Below, one piece after another: positions 1-5,541 of a stretch of 7,987 nt of DNA. Position numbers and translations under genes: made by a program. The stretch lies in assembly GCA_017408625.1 (NCBI GenBank), contig JAFQUG010000363.1, positions 1 to 7,987 on the forward strand, read 5' to 3'. The notes below the pieces were generated by a model, which saw only the letters and a list, made by a program, of their open reading frames with translations, did not search any database and was not told the origin of the DNA. Position 1 is the stretch's first letter. Each line of letters starts with the position of its first letter. Source of the DNA: Clostridia bacterium. GTDB lineage: Bacteria > Bacillota_A > Clostridia > Oscillospirales > CAG-272.

Positions 1-248
1 CGGCGGAACTGCACGGTCTTGCCGCCGCCCTGAGGGATCTGATGCTTCTGCGCAAACATATCGTGAACCAGCGCGGGCTCAGCGTTGTCGATCAGATAAT
101 CGGAATAGTAGGTCTTCATCTCTTCGGAAAGACCCATGCCTGCGGTATATGCAACAGTCGTGCCCGCAGCGGCATTGACGGTACCCTCGGTACCCATCAC
201 GTTCGTACTTGCAGCAAAGCGCTGCAGATCAAAAATTCTTTCTCTCAT
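1..248 (-). CDS. Major capsid protein, N4-gp56 family (N-terminal 82 residues, cut by window edge)
   Basis: The frame opens at ATG 246-248 and stays open to the window edge. The start is fixed by an AAAGGAAC ribosome binding site a few bases upstream. The protein begins MRERIFDLQRFAAS and later reads LSEEMKTYYSDYLID, LVHDMFAQK and PQGGGKTVQFR. The GGKTVQFRR-type motif after a YY...L...P.LVHD.F.QK segment is the usual N-terminal pattern of N4-gp56-family major capsid proteins (known from family memory, not searched). It would form the icosahedral shell. DLQRF-A near the N-terminus resembles the Prp cleavage site of Firmicutes L27, and a Prp homologue lies two genes upstream in the operon, so removal of the first 11 residues is inferred. 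It follows the scaffold gene by 12 bases. Confidence 0.85.
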   Translation of the reverse strand, partial: MRERIFDLQRFAASTNVMGTEGTVNAAAGTTVAYTAGMGLSEEMKTYYSDYLIDNAEPALVHDMFAQKHQIPQGGGKTVQFR

Positions 249-260
249 AATAGTTCCTTT

Positions 261-950
261 CTAAAATGTAATGTGTTCCCCCTTTGCAGCACGCTCGGCA
301 AGCACGGCTCGCTGAGCGCGCGTCAGATGGGTGGCTCGCCCTGCCCTGCTTGCCAACGCTCCGTCAAGTCCGTTTTCATGCGGTCTTGCCCGGCGAAGCT
401 GAACGGCTCCCAGCAGCTGCGAGGCGATGTTTTCTGCCGCTTGTCTTGCGGCATTCTCCTTTAAGCTATCCAGATGGAACAGCTCGTAAAGGCTGGTCAG
501 CGAGATCTCGGGACGGGCGGAAAAGCCCTCCAGAAGACGTGCAAAGGCAGGCTCTGCAGCTTCACTCTCAAGGTCAAATTCCGGATATTTTTCCTTGACG
601 GCGGCAGCCTCCTTCTGCCAATCACGTGCAGCAGGCGTCAGCAGCTCTGCCAGTCGCTCGGGCAGCTGCCCGGGACTTTCCAGCCCCATCATCTCGGCAG
701 CACTTTGCAGGATTCTGCTGCTTTCCCGCTCCGATTTGAGTCTCTTTCTGACAATGTCGGAGATCTGCTTGGTATACAACGCATGAAATTTCGGGGAGTT
801 GATCAGCTCCTCCCATTCCCTGCGCGTATCCGTGCGGCCCTCGGCGTCAGAGCCATTTTGAATTTCTTCGCCCGCTTGACCACTCTCCTTTGGTACCACG
901 ATCCCGTCGTCGGCCATGGAATTTACGTTTTGTTCGACCGTTTGCATCAT
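261..950 (-). CDS. Phage scaffold-like protein
   Basis: 229 residues starting MMQTVEQNVNS at ATG 948-950, with AAAGGA about six bases upstream. Identification rests mostly on position, directly before the major capsid gene and after the portal and protease, and on composition. It is highly charged, rich in Glu, Ala, Arg and Lys, has no Cys, and is predicted by eye to be largely helical from about residue 45 on. The acidic, low-complexity N-terminus (about 15-45) and a basic C-terminal segment (about 184-225, LRRARPHE, RAQRAVLAERAAKG) fit a scaffold whose basic C-terminus binds capsid protein during procapsid assembly. Unlike the scaffold of staphylococcal phage 80alpha, it shows no N-terminal LQ-x-F protease site. 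It could instead be a minor head protein, but scaffold is the best guess. Confidence 0.65.
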   Translation of the reverse strand: MMQTVEQNVNSMADDGIVVPKESGQAGEEIQNGSDAEGRTDTRREWEELINSPKFHALYTKQISDIVRKRLKSERESSRILQSAAEMMGLESPGQLPERLAELLTPAARDWQKEAAAVKEKYPEFDLESEAAEPAFARLLEGFSARPEISLTSLYELFHLDSLKENAARQAAENIASQLLGAVQLRRARPHENGLDGALASRAGRATHLTRAQRAVLAERAAKGEHITF

Positions 951-988
951 ACTTGTCCTTTCTTGCAGCTCTGTTGCAGCCGCATGCG

Positions 989-1002
989 TCTTATATATAA
1001 GA
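989..1002. repeat. 14-bp perfect palindrome at the protease stop codon
   Basis: TCTTATATATAAGA is its own reverse complement. It covers the TAA stop of the Prp-like gene in the short gap before the scaffold gene. It is entirely A/T apart from one G-C pair per arm, with no loop, so a stable RNA hairpin is unlikely; it may be a protein-binding site or chance. Confidence 0.4.
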
Positions 1003-1290
1003 ATTCCTCATAATCACGTGTTGGGGGTATTTGTCCGCGATGGCAGCAAGGCCGCATGCAGCCATATCAAAAGCCGCGTTACGCTCGGACAGACTGATCA
1101 GTGCATACCCATCCGCAAGGTCAGCCTCGGCACAGCATTCGGTGTCGTATTCCTCAAGATAAGCTGCCAAGGACTCTACCAGCGCAGACACAGCGGCGCA
1201 TACGATATCGTCGCCCGTGGCATAATTTGCATGGCCGATCACCTCCAGACAATACCCTTCATTGCATTGGTAAGCGTTTGCCTCGATCAT
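991..1290 (-). CDS. Prp-type cysteine protease (YsxB-like), probable prohead maturation protease
   Basis: 99 residues, close to the usual size of Prp, the protease that trims the N-terminal extension of ribosomal protein L27 in Firmicutes. The family signature is plain: GHA at residues 19-21 gives the catalytic His20, and DIVCAAVSAL at 28-37 gives the catalytic Cys31. The start ATG overlaps the portal stop by four bases (ATGA), and the ribosome binding site GGAGGTG lies within the portal's last codons, so translation is probably coupled. The bacterial prp gene normally sits between rplU and rpmA, whereas this copy lies between portal and scaffold, so it is phage-encoded. In staphylococcal phage 80alpha the host Prp cuts capsid and scaffold proteins; here the likely substrate is the capsid protein, which begins with a DLQRF-A site. 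Function on the capsid is inferred; family membership is strong. Confidence 0.92.
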   Translation of the reverse strand: MIEANAYQCNEGYCLEVIGHANYATGDDIVCAAVSALVESLAAYLEEYDTECCAEADLADGYALISLSERNAAFDMAACGLAAIADKYPQHVIMRNSYI

Positions 1291-2900
1291 GCTGCACCTC
1301 CGCCATCTCTGATCAGCTGCTTGATCTTGCCGATCCCGTCAAAGTCCATCATCTCCAACATGATCAGCGTCTGCTCCCGCTGCTCGGGACGAAACGCTCC
1401 CTTTTCGTAAAGCGACATGGCAAACTCGTTGGCTGCCTCCTGCGAGAGAGGATTTGCCACACGCGCCTTGACCTTGATATCAAAAACAGGCTTTTTCATA
1501 TACTCCGCCCCATCTTGGCTGTACACCGTACTCTCCAGTATTCCGCGGTTGGCATACTTGAGGTACTCGTGACCGTTTTCATGCGTGATGCGGAAGGTGC
1601 GCTCACGATCATAAAACTGTCGGATCAGCTCGATGATCAGCTGCACGATGCCGATATACGCACGGTTGGATGCAGCAATAACATCGCGGGCGTTCTTGTT
1701 GCCCGCCTCCTGCAGTGCCTTGATGGCCGTGGCTGCGGTAATACCGCCCGAAAGCGAGCCCTGCGAGACGTCACGGTTGCCTGTGGTCTCCTTGAGCTCA
1801 TCGATCTTGAGCTTTTTGAGCGTCAGAAGGCCCTGGTCAAACGTACCGATACGGATCTGCTGCAGCTTTTCCTCTTCAATGTCGCCCTCAACCTCCACGA
1901 TGCGCTGATCAAGATCCATAAAGTCCTCTTGGTTGACACCCAGACTCTTTTTGGCCCAAAAGCGCACCTTGCTTGCCCAGTCGGCATATTCCATAAAGTT
2001 GGCATCCAGGCGGTCAATGTAGATCTGCGGCTGCTTTGCCACGGCAATCATACCAAAGCCGTAGCACGTGCCCTCCTCGGGATACATCACGTCCAGCACC
2101 ACGGGATACGTGCCGTGATCGTACCAGCCTCTTTCCCGATAAACAGGATCATTTTCGGATGCGTACAGCACAACGCCGTCCGCAAACTTGCAATAATGCA
2201 GCACGTCCTTGCTGCCAACGCGCTTTTTGTAATACCAGTCCACGACCAGCGTTTTGCCGTCCTCGCTGCCAAAGAAAATGCCTTCCGGGTCACCGGCGCG
2301 CATGTTGCGCTCAAGGAATGCGGGATAGGTCTGCTCCAGCTGCTCGGTATCCATTTCTGCAAGCAAAAACAAATGCTTGCTGTCCTGAATGCTTCTGATA
2401 CCGGGCTCCCAAAACAGATTCTGAATATCAATGCGGCACACGTCGATATCGCCAAAGCCGTTTTCCAAGGCGTTGTTCCAGAAAACGCCGTACGCACTGA
2501 CGCCGTGCTTGAGCTTGTACCACATGTTATCCGAGTACACCGCGTCAAAGTCACAGCGGTCCAGAATAACCGGAACGATCTGCGAGAGTGCATTCGCCTC
2601 GCCCTCGTCGCCGGGCTCTCTGGGCAAGCAGATGCAGGTGGGCATATTGTCCATCATATCCGCGTGTCGGTTGGCAATGCTGTTGAACATCCAGGCTGAG
2701 CAACCGAGATCGCGCACTGCGGCGGGGGCCCCGCTGCCGTATCTGCCCTGCCAGTACGTCTCGTCACTCTGAATTCTCGAATCCAAGGGACGCTTGGCGG
2801 CACGCCAGTCGCGCAAGATCCTTGCAGCCTTGGCGATCTCCTGTGTTCCAATGGCGGGACGCTCTTGCTCCTTTTTTTTGAAAATGTCTTTTATGGTCAT
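1287..2900 (-). CDS. Phage portal protein, P22-like type
   Basis: 537 residues. The start ATG at 2898-2900 follows AAGGAGA by a few bases and lies 15 bases after the TerL stop. It would form the dodecameric ring at one capsid vertex through which DNA is pumped. Recognisable parts are an N-terminal region with YWQGRYG and FNSIANRHADMM (about 49-84), a middle beta-rich wing with repeated aromatic segments (DWYYKKR, VVLDVMYPEEG), a YIDRLDANFMEYADW segment, and the turn SGGITAATAIKALQEAGNK (about 393-411), typical of long portal proteins where a Gly/Ser/Thr-Ala loop precedes a long helix. Length and layout suit the P22 portal family better than the shorter HK97 or SPP1 types. The C-terminal GGGAA codons also supply the ribosome binding site of the following protease gene. 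The exact subfamily was judged by eye. Confidence 0.88.
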   Translation of the reverse strand: MTIKDIFKKKEQERPAIGTQEIAKAARILRDWRAAKRPLDSRIQSDETYWQGRYGSGAPAAVRDLGCSAWMFNSIANRHADMMDNMPTCICLPREPGDEGEANALSQIVPVILDRCDFDAVYSDNMWYKLKHGVSAYGVFWNNALENGFGDIDVCRIDIQNLFWEPGIRSIQDSKHLFLLAEMDTEQLEQTYPAFLERNMRAGDPEGIFFGSEDGKTLVVDWYYKKRVGSKDVLHYCKFADGVVLYASENDPVYRERGWYDHGTYPVVLDVMYPEEGTCYGFGMIAVAKQPQIYIDRLDANFMEYADWASKVRFWAKKSLGVNQEDFMDLDQRIVEVEGDIEEEKLQQIRIGTFDQGLLTLKKLKIDELKETTGNRDVSQGSLSGGITAATAIKALQEAGNKNARDVIAASNRAYIGIVQLIIELIRQFYDRERTFRITHENGHEYLKYANRGILESTVYSQDGAEYMKKPVFDIKVKARVANPLSQEAANEFAMSLYEKGAFRPEQREQTLIMLEMMDFDGIGKIKQLIRDGGGAA

Positions 2901-2915
2901 ATTTTCTCCTTATGT

Positions 2916-4316
2916 TTATTTGAGTGGGTCGTACACGTACGGCACCACGTTTTTTGCTTTGCTTGCCTTAACGATCGGGTGCGCCATGGCCACGTAGCGG
3001 CATTCGTCGTAGATGTGATCCTCACCGTCGGTATTGATATCCTCCACGTCGGCCGAATCGTATACCAGCTCGGGAAATGTACGGATAAAGTGCGTGCAGG
3101 TGGAAAACACGTAAAACATGGGAATGCCTTTCTCGTCAAAAGCAAGCCGCGCATGCATCTGCGCCTTGCCCGCAATGCGGGAGTTGTCCGCCTTATCCCA
3201 ATAAACGCCCTCGCGTTCCATCAGCTCCGCAATGCTCTCGCCGCCGTTCTTTTGTCTGTTAGCGGGGTCTGCCACGCCGACAATATATCTGCCGCGCAGA
3301 TTGGGGTCGTCCGTCTCAATCTCGCGAATGCGCCGCGCCAGCTGTGAAGCACTCCAGCGCACCCCTTCATTGGGTGTGCCGCTGCAGCCGTACAGCTCGC
3401 GGATACGGTACATGCGCCCGTCCCCGTCAAATGCATACCATCCCACCGAAAAGGGTCTGGTATACCCCCAGTCAAAGCCGCGAAACACCTTCCACGACGC
3501 GGGGATCGCGAACGGCTCTATGACGTGCGTGCCCACGTGATCCGCATAATGCTCGGGATCGTTGCGCCACTCGGTAAACACCTGCCCCGCAAAGCAATCC
3601 CAGTCGCCGTACAGCAGCGCGCGCCGCTCCTTTTCGGGCAGGGCGGCAAGGCGCGTCAAGTATCCGGGATCGTTGGCAAGCAGGATCTTGTTATCAAACA
3701 CGGTGGACGGCACGAAAATGCGCGACCGCCACCGCACCTGCTCCTCTCCGCTCGGCAAGCGGATGCTGTGCTTTTCCCAAATGGTGGTCATGGGCTTGGC
3801 GGGCGTGATAAACCGCGCCTTGACCCAGCCATGCCCGATGCCGCCCGGATTTGCCTGTGCACGCATATAGCAGCGCGTACCGGGTCCATTGGGACGGTTG
3901 CGCGAGAACAGATAGGAATATTCATCCCAGGTAAACTGCGTCAGCTCGTCAAAGTCAATAAAGTCGTACCGCTTTCCCTGGTAGTTGAGTCTGTCGTCGG
4001 TATGCTGCAGCGATCCAAAGTAGATCTTTGCACCCGACGGAAATACCCAAACATGCTTGGAATCGCTGTAGCGTGCGCTCGGATAGGCTGCGCGGAACAG
4101 CTCGGCTGACCGATCGGTCAGCTCCGAGAGCTGGGGGTAAGTCTTGCGCAGGATCAGGCCTCTGTAATATGGGATATGTACCTGCCGCAAGGATTCTGCC
4201 AGGGCGCAATCGGATTTTCCTCCACCTGCCGCACCGCCGTATAAGGCCTCATCCTCAAATCTTGCCATAAAAGCAGCCTGGCGCGGTTGCGGCGTCCATA
4301 CTACGCGCTCACTCAT
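2916..4316 (-). CDS. Phage terminase large subunit (DNA-packaging ATPase and nuclease)
   Basis: 466 residues. ATP-driven motor that docks on the portal, pumps DNA into the procapsid and cuts it. Walker A is YGGAAGGGKSD at 26-36 with Lys34; Walker B is FIDFDE at 119-124, ending in the catalytic Glu124. A QANPGG coupling-type motif follows at 154-159, and YGDWD at 237-241 marks the end of the ATPase half. The RNase H-like nuclease half shows candidate metal-binding aspartates in FRGFDWGYTRPFS (Asp282), IVGVADPA (Asp350) and EDHIYDECRY (Asp433 or Asp437). All key motifs are present, so it looks functional. The start overlaps the TerS stop by eight bases, as is usual for this pair. Confidence 0.96.
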   Translation of the reverse strand: MSERVVWTPQPRQAAFMARFEDEALYGGAAGGGKSDCALAESLRQVHIPYYRGLILRKTYPQLSELTDRSAELFRAAYPSARYSDSKHVWVFPSGAKIYFGSLQHTDDRLNYQGKRYDFIDFDELTQFTWDEYSYLFSRNRPNGPGTRCYMRAQANPGGIGHGWVKARFITPAKPMTTIWEKHSIRLPSGEEQVRWRSRIFVPSTVFDNKILLANDPGYLTRLAALPEKERRALLYGDWDCFAGQVFTEWRNDPEHYADHVGTHVIEPFAIPASWKVFRGFDWGYTRPFSVGWYAFDGDGRMYRIRELYGCSGTPNEGVRWSASQLARRIREIETDDPNLRGRYIVGVADPANRQKNGGESIAELMEREGVYWDKADNSRIAGKAQMHARLAFDEKGIPMFYVFSTCTHFIRTFPELVYDSADVEDINTDGEDHIYDECRYVAMAHPIVKASKAKNVVPYVYDPLK

Positions 4317-4806
4317 CTCTCTTTGGCGGCTCGTCCGCCTGCATCACGGGCGGCAGCTCGATCACGCCGCCACTTTCCTGCAAAGCATCGGTCTTGTCCT
4401 CTACCCAGTCCTCGGGGCATCGGTTTTGCAGCCAGAAGATCTCGGCGCGCGTATCTGCAGGCACGTGCGTCTCGTCAATCCCGGTCTGCAGCTCCTCGTA
4501 TTCCAGCACCTTCTTGCCCGATTCGGGATCAAATTCGGTGTGCTTGAGCTTGTAGGTCTTTTTGAGCGGCGTGGTGTATCCCACCGCTTTGCGGTGTAAG
4601 GCCTCCATAACCGCATAGTCCGCATTCTCCTTGCCAAAAGCCAGGGCTGACGCAATCTCGGGATACTGCTTTTGCCAATTTCGCAAGGTGGACGGCGAAA
4701 TACCCATGCAGGCTGCGATCTGCTCTTGGTTTTTGCCCATGCAAGCCATGCCTCGGATCAGCGTCAGACTCTCAGGCGTCAGCCACTTGGCTACTCTGCG
4801 CGTCAT
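4309..4806 (-). CDS. Phage terminase small subunit
   Basis: 165 residues, starting MTRRVAKWLTPE at ATG 4804-4806 after GGGGAGAGGAAC. A longer frame extends upstream to 4872, but those residues lie inside the previous gene, look like a shadow, and lack a good ribosome binding site. Residues 26-48 (NQEQIAACMGISPSTLRNWQKQY) form a helix-turn-helix typical of small terminase subunits, which recognise the packaging site on phage DNA and load the large subunit. The middle (about 70-115) is a charged, probably helical or hairpin oligomerisation region, and AEIFWLQNRCPEDW at about 121-134 is a conserved-looking motif of this type. Position just before TerL, with an eight-base overlap, supports the call. 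It overlaps the gene before it by 35 bases. Confidence 0.87.
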   Translation of the reverse strand: MTRRVAKWLTPESLTLIRGMACMGKNQEQIAACMGISPSTLRNWQKQYPEIASALAFGKENADYAVMEALHRKAVGYTTPLKKTYKLKHTEFDPESGKKVLEYEELQTGIDETHVPADTRAEIFWLQNRCPEDWVEDKTDALQESGGVIELPPVMQADEPPKRDE

Positions 4807-5104
4807 GTTCCTCTCCCCGATATTTGAGTACAATGCGAAAATCCTCGCCCGCGTCCTCGGCCTCCACGGCATACGTGCCGCATACGCGTCGGATCTCCTG
4901 CTTGGAAACGGTCAGTACACGTTCCTTGTCCACGCGCTCACCGCATCTTCCCAACAGGTAAGCAATATAGGCGGCATAGATCTTGCCTGCTTGCTCCTCT
5001 GCAGCTACCAGCTCCTCAAGAGCCTTGATCCGGCGGTCTCTCCACGCAATCATATAGGCCAGCTTGCCTTCATCCTGCAATTTTTGTTCTTTTTGGTTCT
5101 GCAC
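4772..5104 (-). CDS. Small phage protein of unknown function
   Basis: Not recognised. I prefer the GTG start at 5102-5104 (110 residues, MQNQKEQKLQDEG...), because AAAGGA lies nine bases upstream. An in-frame ATG at 5120-5122 would add six residues but has no clear ribosome binding site. The N-terminal half, about residues 5-55, is charged and helical (KLAYMIAWRDRRIKALEELVAAEEQAGKIYAAY read as two segments), likely one long helix or a coiled coil. The C-terminal half (KQEIRRVCGTYAVEAEDAG, then FRIVLKYR) looks like a small alpha/beta fold. It overlaps its upstream neighbour and TerS by 35 bases each, so it is clearly part of the packaging operon. There is no signal peptide or membrane segment. 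A packaging accessory role is only inference from position. Confidence 0.7.
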   Translation of the reverse strand: MQNQKEQKLQDEGKLAYMIAWRDRRIKALEELVAAEEQAGKIYAAYIAYLLGRCGERVDKERVLTVSKQEIRRVCGTYAVEAEDAGEDFRIVLKYRGEEHDAQSSQVADA

Positions 5105-5303
5105 AACTGTATTTCCTTTCATAAAACTGATCCATGGTCTGCTTGATCACGCACTTCTCGTATCCATCCGGGTGCGCACAAAATTTGTAAACGATATCTC
5201 TGCGTGCCTGCTTGTCCGGAAAACGGAAGCGTGCGCATTCGCAATAGGTGTAACCGTCACCCTTCTCTCTTTGAAAATAGGGGCAAGTCCCCGCAATCGG
5301 CAT
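5070..5303 (-). CDS. Small Cys-rich phage protein, possible zinc-binding
   Basis: 77 residues with a very strong ribosome binding site (AAAGGAGGAG, six bases before the ATG). First gene of the leftward operon. Six cysteines at positions 7, 21, 23, 42, 51 and 67, with aromatic residues between them (CPYF, YTYCECARFRFPDK, YKFCAHPDGYEKC), suggest one or two metal-binding knuckles. It is basic overall, so nucleic-acid binding is possible. I do not recognise a named family. Its place between the control region and the terminase genes would suit a regulator of late expression or a packaging accessory, but this is inference from position alone. Confidence 0.72.
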   Translation of the reverse strand: MPIAGTCPYFQREKGDGYTYCECARFRFPDKQARRDIVYKFCAHPDGYEKCVIKQTMDQFYERKYSCAEPKRTKIAG

Positions 5304-5348
5304 AAAATCTCCTCCTTTGCACGTATAGGTTGCTTAACTTCTTGCTTC

Positions 5349-5384
5349 AAAATAAAAACCGACGCCAAGTCATCGGTCAGCCGA
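5349..5384 (-). terminator. Leader terminator or attenuator before the packaging operon
   Basis: Read on the minus strand, ACCGATG, a six-base loop and CGTCGGT form a 7-bp stem (one G-U pair, plus positions 5358-5377). TTTTTATTTT follows at once, a standard intrinsic terminator shape. It lies about 30 bases after the predicted start of the leftward promoter and about 45 bases before the first phage gene. TCGG-CTGA-CCGA just upstream (5373-5384) can form a competing 4-bp hairpin using part of the same stem, so an attenuator or antitermination control is possible. The stem is short, so its strength is uncertain. Confidence 0.55.
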
Positions 5385-5410
5385 GTGGTTTACTTTGCTT
5401 AACTGCCATG

Positions 5411-5439
5411 AGTATATCACACGTAATTACAAAAGTCAA
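5411..5439 (-). promoter_or_regulatory. Leftward sigma-A promoter toward the packaging genes
   Basis: Minus-strand -35 TTGACT (5434-5439), a 17-base spacer, and -10 TATACT (5411-5416), each one base off consensus. The start point would fall near 5404, on one of the TTGCTTAACT repeats. It is the only strong promoter seen upstream of the minus-strand operon. Confidence 0.75.
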
Positions 5440-5482
5440 CCCCCAATAAATAAATATTCCTTAACTATTTTCTCAAAATCAC

Positions 5483-5511
5483 TTGACATTTGCTAAACTC
5501 TCATTTATAAT
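5483..5511 (+). promoter_or_regulatory. Perfect consensus sigma-A promoter for the repressor gene
   Basis: TTGACA (5483-5488), exactly 17 bases, then TATAAT (5506-5511), a full match to the vegetative consensus in an A/T-rich stretch. The expected start near 5518 leaves a leader of about 25 bases before the repressor ATG, with AAAAGGAG at 5527-5534 as ribosome binding site. A repeat copy lies inside the spacer and a dyad covers the -10 box, which suggests autoregulation. Confidence 0.88.
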
Positions 5512-5517
5512 GAAAGT
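5497..5517. promoter_or_regulatory. Dyad over the repressor -10 box, candidate operator
   Basis: ACTCTCATT and AATGAAAGT flank TAT. The arms pair at eight of nine positions, centred on the -10 box of the rightward promoter. The position suits a dimeric repressor blocking its own promoter. It partly overlaps the last TTGCTAAACT copy, so the two may be parts of one site. Confidence 0.4.
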
Positions 5518-5541
5518 ACAACATGAAAAGGAGTCTCTCAT

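Larger units (their letters stand above)
5330..5499. repeat. Four TTGCTTAACT-like 10-mers, candidate repressor operators
   Basis: In plus-strand orientation: TTGCTTAACT at 5330-5339 and 5395-5404, TTCCTTAACT at 5457-5466, and TTGCTAAACT at 5490-5499. All lie in the 238-base intergenic region and all have the same orientation. The 5490 copy fills the -35/-10 spacer of the rightward promoter, and the 5395 copy covers the expected start point of the leftward promoter. Such placement suits binding by the adjacent S24-type repressor at both promoters. That it binds here is inferred. Confidence 0.55.
1..5541 (-). mobile_element. Prophage-like element, head-packaging module and control region (partial)
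   Basis: Minus-strand block of phage genes in canonical late order: TerS, TerL, portal, protease, scaffold, major capsid, headed by two small proteins and a control region shared with a divergent S24-family repressor (5542-6195), which probably belongs to the element too. It runs off the left edge, so tail, lysis and any integrase are not visible. No attachment site could be recognised; the right boundary is somewhere between the repressor stop and the sigG stop. All complete frames are open with good ribosome binding sites, so this part is not decayed. Whether it is a full temperate phage, a defective PBSX-like particle or a gene transfer agent cannot be decided here. Confidence 0.85.

Noticed and set aside
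1101..2699. Long plus-strand open frame of 532 codons opposite the portal gene
   Set aside because: It lies wholly across the portal and protease genes, has no sensible ribosome binding site, a His/Arg/Leu-rich composition and no recognisable domain. It is a shadow of minus-strand codon bias.
3525..4109. Plus-strand open frame opposite the terminase large subunit
   Set aside because: It covers the motif-rich ATPase region of a certain gene on the other strand and shows no domain of its own.
4807..4872. 22-residue N-terminal extension of the small terminase subunit
   Set aside because: It overlaps the upstream gene in another frame and is Arg-rich shadow sequence; the internal ATG has the better ribosome binding site.
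5322..5350. Second leftward promoter TTGAAG-17-TATACG just before the first phage gene
   Set aside because: Both boxes match only four of six bases, and the start point would fall inside the ribosome binding site. A repeat copy in its spacer keeps it from being excluded fully, but I do not annotate it.
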